Shown piece after piece: positions 1-6,700 of a stretch of 7,766 nt of DNA. Position 1 is the stretch's first letter. Every line of letters starts with the position of its first letter. Source of the stretch: Methanomicrobiales archaeon (lineage in GTDB: Archaea > Halobacteriota > Methanomicrobia > Methanomicrobiales > Methanospirillaceae); assembly GCA_012520015.1 (NCBI GenBank), contig JAAYPD010000040.1:1-7766 (forward strand). Reading direction: 5' to 3'. The translations under genes were made by a program, and so were the position numbers. The notes under the pieces were generated by a model that saw only the letters and a list, made by a program, of their open reading frames with translations, did no database searches and was not told the DNA's origin.

Positions 1-964
1 CTGTTTTATCCAGATGGAGGATGAGATCGCCTCAATGGCTGCGGTCATCGGGGCAGCATGGACCGGTGCACGTTCCATGACTGCAACATCAGGACCTGGA
101 TTCTCACTGATGATGGAGAACATCGGGTACGCTGTGATGACAGAGACTCCGTGCGTTCTTGTAAATATTCAGCGTGGAGGCCCCTCGACTGGTCAGCCCA
201 CCATGGCCGCACAGGGCGATATCATGCAGGTCAGGTTTGGGTCACATGGAGATTACAGTATAATTGCCCTTGCACCTTCAAGTGTTCAGGAATGTTATGA
301 TCTTACAGTAAAAGCCTTCAACCTTGCTGACCGTTTCAGAACTCCTGTCTTCCTCATGGCGGATGAGGCAGTCGGGCATATGCGTGAAAAGATAGAGATC
401 CCTGATAAGGTTGAGATTGTCAGGCCAAGACCGCCTGCAGATGGAGCACTACCATTTGCGCCAGGACCGGACGGGGTTCCAGGATTTGCAGCCTTTGGAA
501 CAGGACACCACATTCCCGTAACTGGTCTTACACATGACGAGAGAGGTTATCCGGATACAACAAACCCGACAAGGCATGAATCACTTGTAAGAAGACTTGT
601 CTCAAAGATTGAAGATGCAAGGCACGAGATAGCAGATTATTCTGTCGTGAACGAAGATGCAGAGTACGTTTTTGTCTGTTATGGCGCCCCGGTCAGGACG
701 GTCAGGGAAGTGGTTGAGAGGCTGAAAATTCCCGGCACCGGGTACCTTCAGCTTCGGGTAGTCTGGCCTTTTCCCGAAGAACTCCTCAAACGGTTCCCGT
801 CTGCTCGCGCTTTCATCGTTCCTGAGATGAACCTTGGCATGATGGCAAGAGAAATAGAGCGTCATACCTGTGTCCCTGTCATTCCGGTCAGTAAGATAGG
901 CGGAGACCTGCATACTCCTGAAGATCTTGTTGCTGCAGTAAAAGCTGCGGGAGGCCAGGAATGA
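1..964 (+). CDS. korA: 2-oxoglutarate:ferredoxin oxidoreductase, alpha subunit (5' end outside window)
   Basis: Alpha subunit of the enzyme that interconverts 2-oxoglutarate + CoA and succinyl-CoA + CO2 using ferredoxin in the cytoplasm. The frame is open from base 2 with no stop, and the codons before the ATG at 14 read CFIQ, continuing the conserved FIQMEDEIASM block, so that ATG is internal. Counting from it, TSGPGFSLM lies at residues 25-33 and RGGPSTGQPT at 54-63, both hallmarks of the pyrimidine-binding domain of 2-oxoacid:ferredoxin oxidoreductases; MADEAVGHMRE follows near 115. The C-terminal part matches the KorA/VorA domain II type. About 320 residues are visible; the family is usually somewhat under 400, so roughly 50-60 N-terminal residues are missing. 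The assignment to 2-oxoglutarate rather than a branched-chain 2-oxoacid rests on sequence style and the adjoining sucCD. Its TGA overlaps the korB ATG by 4 nt. Confidence 0.93.
   Translation, partial: CFIQMEDEIASMAAVIGAAWTGARSMTATSGPGFSLMMENIGYAVMTETPCVLVNIQRGGPSTGQPTMAAQGDIMQVRFGSHGDYSIIALAPSSVQECYDLTVKAFNLADRFRTPVFLMADEAVGHMREKIEIPDKVEIVRPRPPADGALPFAPGPDGVPGFAAFGTGHHIPVTGLTHDERGYPDTTNPTRHESLVRRLVSKIEDARHEIADYSVVNEDAEYVFVCYGAPVRTVREVVERLKIPGTGYLQLRVVWPFPEELLKRFPSARAFIVPEMNLGMMAREIERHTCVPVIPVSKIGGDLHTPEDLVAAVKAAGGQE
949..954 (+). promoter_or_regulatory. Shine-Dalgarno site of korB
   Basis: GGGAGG inside the last codons of korA, 6 nt before the korB ATG. It supports the overlapping start at 961. 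Confidence 0.7.
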
Positions 965-1752
965 ACGACGACTGGCTTAGAGAAGACCGCCTCCCCCATA
1001 TTTACTGTGCAGGCTGTGGAAATGGAACCATCATGAACTGCGTCCTTGAAGCGGTGGCGAAGACCGGCTGGGATCAGACAAAAACAATATTTATTTCCGG
1101 AATTGGATGTTCATCCAGGGCTCCTGGGTATATCATGACCGATTCTCTGCATACAACCCATGGACGTGCGCTTGCATTTGCAACAGGAGTCAAGATGGCA
1201 AACCCGTCACTGAATGTTGTGGTGTTTACCGGCGACGGTGATCTTGCTGCAATCGGGGGAAACCATTTCATTCATGCATGCCGGAGAAATATCGACATCA
1301 CGGTTGTCTGCATGAACAATCACATTTATGGAATGACTGGCGGGCAGGGCAGCCCTACCACTCCTCTTGGAAAGACCTCGACAACAACTCCATATGGTGC
1401 AGTAGAAACACCTTTTGATCTTGTGGAGCTTGCAATAGCGGCAGGTGCGAATTATGTTGCCAGATGGACATCTTATCATGTAAAACAACTGACCGATGCC
1501 GTGCTGGCAGGTCTTAACAATCCTGGTTTTTCGCTCGTAGAGGTCAGGTGCCAGTGTCCTACATCTTATGGGAGGCGTAACAGATACCGCGAGCCGACGG
1601 ATTACATCAATTACCTGAAGTCAAATGCAATCCTGAAGGAAAAATGGGAGCGAACCGCTGCGCCAGGGCAGGAGCTTCCAGGAGAATCATTCCTGGTAGG
1701 GGAGTTTGTGAAAAGAGATCGTCCGGTTACAGGGGTGCCTGATGAGACATGA
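961..1752 (+). CDS. korB: 2-oxoglutarate:ferredoxin oxidoreductase, beta subunit (TPP-binding)
   Basis: Beta subunit of 263 residues, complete. It binds thiamine pyrophosphate and a [4Fe-4S] cluster and passes electrons to ferredoxin. The TPP/Mg motif is visible as GDGD at 91-94 with the downstream asparagines at 119-120 (CMNNHIYGMTGGQ). The cluster cysteines expected from characterised beta subunits are present: C16 and C19 in CAGCG, C50 in GIGCSS, and C197/C199 in VRCQCPTSYG, where C199 aligns best with the usual CPT cysteine. HTTHGRA at 64-70 is also conserved. The start at 961 forms an ATGA overlap with the korA stop and has a GGAGG (950-954) at 6 nt spacing. The size is slightly short of 300 residues, normal for KorB. 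Its 3' end overlaps korC by 11 nt. Confidence 0.95.
   Translation: MNDDWLREDRLPHIYCAGCGNGTIMNCVLEAVAKTGWDQTKTIFISGIGCSSRAPGYIMTDSLHTTHGRALAFATGVKMANPSLNVVVFTGDGDLAAIGGNHFIHACRRNIDITVVCMNNHIYGMTGGQGSPTTPLGKTSTTTPYGAVETPFDLVELAIAAGANYVARWTSYHVKQLTDAVLAGLNNPGFSLVEVRCQCPTSYGRRNRYREPTDYINYLKSNAILKEKWERTAAPGQELPGESFLVGEFVKRDRPVTGVPDET
1731..1737 (+). promoter_or_regulatory. Shine-Dalgarno site of korC
   Basis: AGGGGTG inside the end of korB, 4 nt before the ATG at 1742. It supports a start that overlaps korB by 11 nt, giving the exact MRHEIRFSGFGGQG N-terminus expected for gamma subunits. Confidence 0.55.
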
Positions 1753-2281
1753 GATCAGGTTTTCAGGGTTTGGGGGACAGGGAATCATCCTCTCCGCCGT
1801 CATCCTTGGCAGAGCAGCTGCACTTTATGATGATAAATACGCAGTCCAGACCCAGGTATATGGCCCTGAAGCCAGGGGAGGCGCTTCTATGAGTGCGGTC
1901 ATCATAGATGATGAACCGATACTTTTTCCAAAGGTTAGAAACCCGGATATTTATGTTATCATGAGTCAGCAGGGATTTGAAAAGTATGGAAAAGATCCGG
2001 CTGGTGATGCAATTATGCTTCTTGATTCCGGCCTTGTGCATGACAGGCCTTCATGCAGGTGGGTCGGTATACCGGCAACCCTTTCTGCAAAAAATGACCT
2101 TGGCCGGGAGATTGTTGCAAACATCATCATGCTTGGCGCACTTACCACTGCCACGACGGTTGTATCCGGCTTTGCCCTGGAAAAAGCAATACTGGATAGT
2201 GTCCCCAAGGGAACGGAAGATCTCAATATAAGGGCAATGAAACGCGGGCAGGAGCTTGGGATGGAGAAAGGTTCATCATGA
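1742..2281 (+). CDS. korC: 2-oxoglutarate:ferredoxin oxidoreductase, gamma subunit
   Basis: Complete gamma subunit of 179 residues, corresponding to the separate gamma domain of multi-subunit 2-oxoacid:ferredoxin oxidoreductases. In the family this domain helps bind CoA and holds the complex together. The N-terminal GFGGQGI at residues 9-15 is the family signature, followed by the typical VYGPEARGGASMSAVIIDD segment around 39-57 and the NIIMLGAL helix around 127-134. The start is fixed by this signature and by an AGGGGTG site before it. It overlaps korB by 11 nt, and its TGA overlaps the sucC ATG by 4 nt, so it sits between the catalytic subunits and succinyl-CoA synthetase. No ferredoxin-like delta subunit (KorD) is encoded between korA and sucC; in several methanogens korD precedes korA, which would be outside this window. 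Confidence 0.93.
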   Translation: MRHEIRFSGFGGQGIILSAVILGRAAALYDDKYAVQTQVYGPEARGGASMSAVIIDDEPILFPKVRNPDIYVIMSQQGFEKYGKDPAGDAIMLLDSGLVHDRPSCRWVGIPATLSAKNDLGREIVANIIMLGALTTATTVVSGFALEKAILDSVPKGTEDLNIRAMKRGQELGMEKGSS

Positions 2282-3357
2282 AACTGAAAGAGTACGAAGC
2301 AAAGGCGATCCTGGAAAAAGCAGGAATCTTAATTCCTCGTGGTATATTGGTAAAAAAGGGGGAAGACTTCCTTGTTTCCCCGGATATAAAAGAAGCAGCA
2401 GTAAAGGCACAGGTAGAAGTTGCAGGCCGGGGAAAAGCCGGCGGAATTCTCATGGCTGAGAATGCCCGTATCAGGGAGACGACAGAAGAACTCTTCAGGG
2501 CTACGATTAAAGGTGTTCCTGTTGAAGAGATCCTAATAGAGGAGAAACTTCAGATTCAACATGAATACTACCTTTCAATAACAATAGATCGCTCAAAGAA
2601 GGCTCCGGTCATCCTTTTTACAACCGAAGGCGGAGTCGACATCGAAGAGGTCGCACAAAAAAATCCTGATGCAATTAAAAAAGCGACGATCTATCCACTT
2701 TTGTCAGCTGTTCCAGGTTACACCCTCAGGTATCTGCTTAATGGTGCTCCAGGGGAGATTGGGGCTGTCATTCAGAAACTATACTCTGTCTTCAGATCAA
2801 AGGACGCACTGCTTGCAGAAATCAATCCTCTTGTCATGACTGCGGACGGTCTTTATGCAGCAGATGCCAAGCTTATCCTTGATGACAATGCCCTGGCCCG
2901 CCAGGGAATTAAGGAGAACCGCGATCTTTCTGACCGTGAACGACAGGCCGCAGCACATGGTTTTTCTTTTGTTGAGCTTGATGGAAATATCGGGGTTATC
3001 GGGAACGGCGCAGGTCTGACCATGGCCACGGTAGATCTTATCAACCGGACAGGTGGCAGACCTGCAAACTTTCTTGATGTAGGCGGTGGAGCAGACAGGG
3101 TCAGGGTTGCCCATGCCGTCCGCCTTCTGGGATCCATGCCTGACGTGACGGTCATCATCGTCAACCTGCTTGGAGGAATTACGCGATGTGATGAGGTTGC
3201 GGCCGGGATCATCGAGGCTGGTGTAAGTCAGAAGATCATTGTCAGGCTTGCCGGAACAAATGAAGCAGAAGGAAAAGCCCTTCTCTCATCAAAAGGATAC
3301 CTGATGCTTGACACGATGGAAGAAGCAGTGACTGCTGCAGTGGAGGCTGCATCATGA
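2278..3357 (+). CDS. sucC: Succinyl-CoA synthetase (ADP-forming type), beta subunit
   Basis: Beta subunit of succinate-CoA ligase, which with SucD interconverts succinate + CoA + NTP and succinyl-CoA + NDP + Pi. It has 359 residues against 388 in the E. coli protein, the difference lying mainly in short deletions in the N-terminal half. An ATP-grasp domain occupies about 1-225: K43 and the glycine-rich AGRGKAGG at 49-56, TEGGVDIEEVA around 116-126, and Mg-binding N183 (EINPL) and D196 (AADAKL, where E. coli has LDGKL). The C-terminal CoA-ligase domain shows NGAGLTMATVD at 243-253, ANFLDVGGGA at 263-272 and LLGGITRCD around 297-305. The ATG overlaps the korC stop (ATGA); GGAG or AAAGGT just upstream could serve as ribosome-binding site. 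Nucleotide preference (ATP or GTP) cannot be read from these motifs. Confidence 0.93.
   Translation: MKLKEYEAKAILEKAGILIPRGILVKKGEDFLVSPDIKEAAVKAQVEVAGRGKAGGILMAENARIRETTEELFRATIKGVPVEEILIEEKLQIQHEYYLSITIDRSKKAPVILFTTEGGVDIEEVAQKNPDAIKKATIYPLLSAVPGYTLRYLLNGAPGEIGAVIQKLYSVFRSKDALLAEINPLVMTADGLYAADAKLILDDNALARQGIKENRDLSDRERQAAAHGFSFVELDGNIGVIGNGAGLTMATVDLINRTGGRPANFLDVGGGADRVRVAHAVRLLGSMPDVTVIIVNLLGGITRCDEVAAGIIEAGVSQKIIVRLAGTNEAEGKALLSSKGYLMLDTMEEAVTAAVEAAS
3342..3346 (+). promoter_or_regulatory. Shine-Dalgarno site of sucD
   Basis: GGAGG within the last codons of sucC, 7 nt before the ATG at 3354. It decides for that start over the in-frame alternatives. Confidence 0.7.
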
Positions 3358-4220
3358 TCTATGCAGATAAGAATACTGGTGTTATCGTCTGTGGAGCAAC
3401 CGGAAACCAGGGTTCTTTTCATATTGACCGGATGAACCAGTATGCCAGGTCGGTTGGAGGAAGAGGTGTGGTTGCAGGTGTAACTCCAGGTAAAGGCGGG
3501 CAGGAAGTTCACGGTGTTCCTGTATATGACTCAATCCTCAAAGCAGCCAGGGCAAAGGATGCATCTGCCGCTGTGCTGTTTGTCCCGGGATCTGCCGCCG
3601 GTGACTCCATCATGGAGGCCGCTGATGCAGGCCTTGAACTTGTTGTTGCAATTACGGAGCATATTCCGGTTCATGATGTCATGAAAGCAGTCACTTATGC
3701 AGAGGTGCGTGGCTGCACTGTCATTGGTCCTAACTGCCCTGGTCTCTTCTCCCCTGGGGAGATAAGCATGGGTATTATGCCTGCCCACCTGGCAACCCGT
3801 GGCCAGGTCGGCGTTATCTCACGAAGCGGAACCCTTACTTATGAAGTCGTCCATGAACTGACCAGGGCAGGGATAGGTCAGAGCTCTATCATTGGTATTG
3901 GTGGTGATCCAATCATCGGGCAGACTTTTGCCGATGCGCTCGAAAGGTTTGCCGACGATCCTCTTACCAGGGCAGTCGTGATACTTGGCGAACTTGGAGG
4001 TAACCTTGAAGAAGAAGGGGCAAGGTCGGCAGAGCTGCCAGTAGTTGCCTTTATTGCCGGGACAACCGCACCAGCTGAGAAGAGAATGGGTCATGCCGGG
4101 GCCATCGTCACCGGGGGCGAGGGAGATGCAAATGCCAAGATCATGCGGCTTCGTGATGCCGGTGTTCCGGTTGCAGACAGGCTCAGTGAGATCCCTGCAA
4201 TGATCAGGGAGGTGCTTTGA
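3354..4220 (+). CDS. sucD: Succinyl-CoA synthetase, alpha subunit
   Basis: Alpha subunit, 288 residues, the normal family length. It carries the histidine that is phosphorylated during catalysis: H247 in KRMGHAGAIV (244-252 region), equivalent to the active-site histidine of E. coli SucD. The N-terminal CoA-binding Rossmann domain shows GATGNQGSFH at 14-23 and TPGKGG at 44-49; IGPNCPG at 124-130, SRSGTLTYE at 157-165 and GIGGDP at 181-186 are all standard. The ATG overlaps the sucC stop by 4 nt, giving coupled synthesis of the two subunits. Coming straight after korABC, the pair supplies or consumes the succinyl-CoA that Kor uses; in a methanogen with a reductive partial TCA pathway the net flow would be succinate to succinyl-CoA to 2-oxoglutarate (inference from known physiology, direction not visible here). 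Confidence 0.95.
   Translation: MIYADKNTGVIVCGATGNQGSFHIDRMNQYARSVGGRGVVAGVTPGKGGQEVHGVPVYDSILKAARAKDASAAVLFVPGSAAGDSIMEAADAGLELVVAITEHIPVHDVMKAVTYAEVRGCTVIGPNCPGLFSPGEISMGIMPAHLATRGQVGVISRSGTLTYEVVHELTRAGIGQSSIIGIGGDPIIGQTFADALERFADDPLTRAVVILGELGGNLEEEGARSAELPVVAFIAGTTAPAEKRMGHAGAIVTGGEGDANAKIMRLRDAGVPVADRLSEIPAMIREVL
4208..4214 (+). promoter_or_regulatory. Strong Shine-Dalgarno site of the zinc-ribbon gene
   Basis: GGAGGTG, the best anti-SD match in the operon, lies 6 nt before the ATG at 4221, inside the end of sucD. The sucD stop and the next ATG abut directly (TGAATG), so the downstream gene should be translated efficiently from the same message. Confidence 0.75.
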
Positions 4221-5165
4221 ATGTCATTTATTGAAAATCTTCGGGGCCGTGGGGAGTCTGAAGAACCTGGCGGCGGGAATTTTAATCCGTTTCGTATCCT
4301 TGAGATAGGGGAGAGCATGATCCGGTACTGTGATGGTATCCGGATTAAGAACTACAACTTTCTTGCCATCCTGACCAGCGACCGTCTTGTTCTTATTGAA
4401 AGTGCCCAGCAGAGTGCAGGAACTATCGCAAAGGAGATTCCCGTTTCAATGATAAAAGGCGCGGAGATGGAACGGGACGAGAAGAACCGGCCCGCGCTTG
4501 CGATGAACATGGAAGTCGGCGGCCAGACCAGGCTGATGAAACTGGTGTTCACCGGGCTTATTGACGAGCCTGAGACTGAATGCCGGGAATGGTTCACTGC
4601 CATAAATGGTTATCCTCCGGAGCCGCAGGTAACACAGGTAGCAGAGCCGGAAGTAATTACTCCTCCTCCGCCCCCGCCACCTCAGGCAAAGCCAGGGCCT
4701 GTAATATCGCCTGATCAGTCACCGATCATTGACGCAGAAGCCCATACTGCCCAGATAATGCAGGAAGCAGAGAGAGCTCCTGGTGCCTTAAAACCTGAAC
4801 CTGCCCCGGCTCCTGCATCACCTCCTGCTTCCGTGCCGGATCAGGTTATAACGGCTCAGGATCTTCCAGCTGAAAAACCTCCCGCTCCTGTTACTCCCGA
4901 AGTAAAGCCACCTTCGTCACTGGGCACACCTGCAGAACCTGTCAGGCCTGAAAAGGAACAAAGACAGAGCTCTATTTCTGCCCCTGGCGGAGACTCGATA
5001 CAGATATCAATCGAGAAGCCTGCCTTGTGTCCGGTTCAGTTAAAAAGGAGAAGCATGGTTCCGGCAGGAGGAAGTGGAGGAAAGAGCAGGTTTTGCATGC
5101 ATTGTGGTTCCCGGGTACCTTATACCGCTAAATTCTGCCCGGTTTGTGGAAAAACCCAGGCATAG
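4221..5165 (+). CDS. Uncharacterised protein: PH-like N-terminal domain, proline-rich linker, C-terminal zinc ribbon
   Basis: I do not recognise a named gene. The 314-residue product has three parts. Residues about 22-130 alternate short beta-like stretches and end in an amphipathic helix (ETECREWFTAING), with NYNFLAILTSDRLVLIES near 44-61; this resembles the PH-like folds often found in archaeal zinc-ribbon proteins (inference from pattern only). Residues about 131-265 are low-complexity, rich in Pro, Ala and Glu, with seven consecutive prolines at 148-154, and probably disordered. Residues 291-310 form a zinc ribbon with C292, C295, C306 and C309 (CMHCG...CPVCG). There is no signal peptide or membrane helix, so it is likely cytoplasmic. 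It abuts sucD, has a strong SD, and ends with TAG, the only amber stop in the operon. A link to Kor/Suc metabolism is suggested only by position. Existence of the gene is secure; function unknown. Confidence 0.85.
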   Translation: MSFIENLRGRGESEEPGGGNFNPFRILEIGESMIRYCDGIRIKNYNFLAILTSDRLVLIESAQQSAGTIAKEIPVSMIKGAEMERDEKNRPALAMNMEVGGQTRLMKLVFTGLIDEPETECREWFTAINGYPPEPQVTQVAEPEVITPPPPPPPQAKPGPVISPDQSPIIDAEAHTAQIMQEAERAPGALKPEPAPAPASPPASVPDQVITAQDLPAEKPPAPVTPEVKPPSSLGTPAEPVRPEKEQRQSSISAPGGDSIQISIEKPALCPVQLKRRSMVPAGGSGGKSRFCMHCGSRVPYTAKFCPVCGKTQA

Positions 5166-5171
5166 TCCTTT

Positions 5172-5903
5172 ATGGGATCACATCGCGGCAGATATCCTGA
5201 GCTGGATGCCTGCCGTGGCATTGCGATCCTGATGATGATTCTCTTTCATTTTTTTGTTGATCTCGCATTTCTTGGACTTAAAGGCCCTGATCCTTTCACC
5301 TTTCCGCTTCGTCTCTTTGGACTGTTAACCGCGATATCATTTGTTGGAATCGCCGGAGTATCGGCACATCTGAAGATCGAAAAAATACCTGATATAAACA
5401 GACAGATCTCTGCATTTTTGAGACGAGGCGGAGAACTTATCCTTATTGGGGCAGGGATTACCATCATCACCTGGTTTGTGATGGACGGGGAGGGATATGT
5501 TGTGTTTGGTATCCTGCATCTTATAGGAACAGCACTTATCCTGGCTCCTCTCCTCTACCGGTCTGGTTATTATGGGTTACTGTTTGCAACTGTGCTGATT
5601 ATCATCTCACTCACCGGTCTTCTTCCTTCAGGACCCTTGTGGCTGGCCTGGTCAGGTATATGCCCTGATGACTTTTATTCGGTTGATTACACCCCTCTCA
5701 TTCCCTGGTTGTCTGTATTTATTCTTGGACTGTATTCAGGAAGGTTGATCTTTCCATCAGGCCACGCCGTATATGCCTTTGATACTCATAAAAAACCTGT
5801 GCTTTTTCTTGCCTTCATCGGAAGACAGTCCCTGTTTATATATCTCGTGCACCAGCCAGTCCTGTTTATACTGATAATGGCCTTTACAGGAATGATCACA
5901 TAA
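5172..5903 (+). CDS. Multi-pass membrane protein, DUF1624 / heparan-alpha-glucosaminide N-acetyltransferase-like
   Basis: Integral membrane protein of 243 residues with about seven hydrophobic segments: roughly 13-33, 46-66, 88-106, 110-129, 132-152, 173-193 and 210-240. The start RYPELDACRGIAILMMILFHFFVDL, with D12, R15 and H26, is the signature of DUF1624 proteins, relatives of the HGSNAT acetyltransferases, which move acyl groups across membranes onto sugar or other acceptors. Other polar residues within helices, H116 (ILHLIGT), D172 (VDYTPLIPWL) and H227 (YLVHQP), fit the family pattern. Substrate cannot be inferred. The ATG at 5172 is preceded by an in-frame stop only 9 nt upstream, which is the TAG of the zinc-ribbon gene, and no Shine-Dalgarno site is visible, so translation probably depends on reinitiation after that gene. 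The stop lies 5 nt from the end of the convergent TPR gene. Confidence 0.83.
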   Translation: MGSHRGRYPELDACRGIAILMMILFHFFVDLAFLGLKGPDPFTFPLRLFGLLTAISFVGIAGVSAHLKIEKIPDINRQISAFLRRGGELILIGAGITIITWFVMDGEGYVVFGILHLIGTALILAPLLYRSGYYGLLFATVLIIISLTGLLPSGPLWLAWSGICPDDFYSVDYTPLIPWLSVFILGLYSGRLIFPSGHAVYAFDTHKKPVLFLAFIGRQSLFIYLVHQPVLFILIMAFTGMIT

Positions 5904-5937
5904 AAAAGTTATTTCAGGATATTCATAAATCCTGAAA
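5902..5937 (-). terminator. Intrinsic-type terminator of the TPR gene: hairpin over the stop codon plus T6 tract
   Basis: On the minus strand, TTTCAGGAT (5937-5929) and ATCCTGAAA (5920-5912) form a perfect 9-bp stem with an 8-nt loop. TAAC and then six T residues (5907-5902) follow at once. The stem covers the last codons and abuts the stop codon. Archaeal RNA polymerase mainly needs the T tract, so this should work as a terminator for the minus-strand transcript. On the plus strand the same hairpin begins 8 nt after the stop of the membrane-protein gene but is followed by A residues, so there it could only protect a 3' end. Confidence 0.6.
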
Positions 5938-6640
5938 AAAGCTCAGAAGAGTTCTGGTCCGTTTTATCTTCGGGCAAAGTATCTTTATCCTGGGATGATG
6001 AAGAGAGGTTCTCCTTCATCTTATCAAGACGGGACTTTACATTACCAAGATTTGGGTTAATCTCTATTGCTTTTTCAAATGCCTGGATAGCTTCTTCGAC
6101 CTGCCCTATCTTCTCGTAGATCGTTCCGATATAATACCATCCCACTGCATTGCTTTGATCCTGTGATGTCGCATTGTGGTACGCCGCTATGGCCTCCTCG
6201 AATTTTCCCTGGTCAAAGTATGAAGCGCCCATGTTTTCCCATGCACTGGAAAAGTTTGGGCGAATAGTCAAAGCTTGTTTGTACGAGTCAACTTCCTCCT
6301 CGTACCGTTCAAGCTTTCCTAATGTTACTCCCCGGTTATACCATGCATCGGCATCCTGCGGGTTAAGCCTGACGGTCTCATCTGCAATTTCCAGTGCCTC
6401 TTCATATTTACCCTGTCTGTTAAGAACGATTCCAAGATTATTTAGTGCATCTGAATAATCCGGGCGTAATTTCAGGGCAAGCCTGTATTCTACAGTGGCA
6501 TTTTCATACTGTCCGAAGGAGGACAATGCATTGCCCATCAGGTAATGTTCATCTGCTGTCATCTCACCAGATTCTGCAGAGCTTGCCTGGGCAAGAATAA
6601 GAATTAGAAAAAAAGTGATGACAGGTAGTATTCTGTTCAT
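5909..6640 (-). CDS. Exported tetratricopeptide-repeat protein
   Basis: Product of 243 residues. The first 22 or so residues (MNRILPVITFFLILILAQASSA) form a hydrophobic signal sequence with an Ala-x-Ala-like site (SSA|ES); no lipobox cysteine is present, so the protein is secreted or held by an uncleaved N-terminal helix. Five tandem 34-residue TPR units follow at about 30-63, 64-97, 98-131, 132-165 and 166-199, each with the W/Y-x-x-G...A...P pattern (for example DADAWYNRGVTLGKLERYEE at 96-115). A charged, Ser/Asp/Lys-rich tail occupies 208-232 and ends in a short hydrophobic segment. TPR arrays bind peptides or partner proteins; the partner here is not evident. It is the only minus-strand gene, convergent with the membrane-protein gene and divergent from the archaellum gene. 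No Shine-Dalgarno site is visible before the ATG. Confidence 0.88.
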   Translation of the reverse strand: MNRILPVITFFLILILAQASSAESGEMTADEHYLMGNALSSFGQYENATVEYRLALKLRPDYSDALNNLGIVLNRQGKYEEALEIADETVRLNPQDADAWYNRGVTLGKLERYEEEVDSYKQALTIRPNFSSAWENMGASYFDQGKFEEAIAAYHNATSQDQSNAVGWYYIGTIYEKIGQVEEAIQAFEKAIEINPNLGNVKSRLDKMKENLSSSSQDKDTLPEDKTDQNSSELFSGFMNILK

Positions 6641-6690
6641 TCAGTACAGGGTTGGAATAGAATGAAATAAGGGTTGTGGCAGTCAGGGCG

Positions 6691-6700
6691 ATCTATATTC
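6691..6700 (-). promoter_or_regulatory. Possible TATA element of the TPR gene
   Basis: Read on the minus strand this is GAATATAGAT, preceded by the purine-rich GAAATT. A start about 25 nt downstream would leave a leader of about 30 nt before the ATG at 6640, with no obvious Shine-Dalgarno site. The match is only moderate. Confidence 0.3.

Noticed and set aside
14..16. ATG at 14 as the start of korA
   Set aside because: The frame stays open to the window edge and the preceding codons (CFIQ) continue a conserved block of the family, so this methionine is internal.
2853..3212. 119-codon minus-strand frame inside sucC
   Set aside because: It is antisense to a strongly conserved enzyme domain; the Ser/Pro/Arg-rich product has no family features.
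4221..5165. Zinc-ribbon protein as a transcription factor
   Set aside because: A double CxxC ribbon at the C-terminus behind a PH-like domain and disordered linker is common in archaeal proteins of many roles; no DNA-binding helix-turn-helix is visible.
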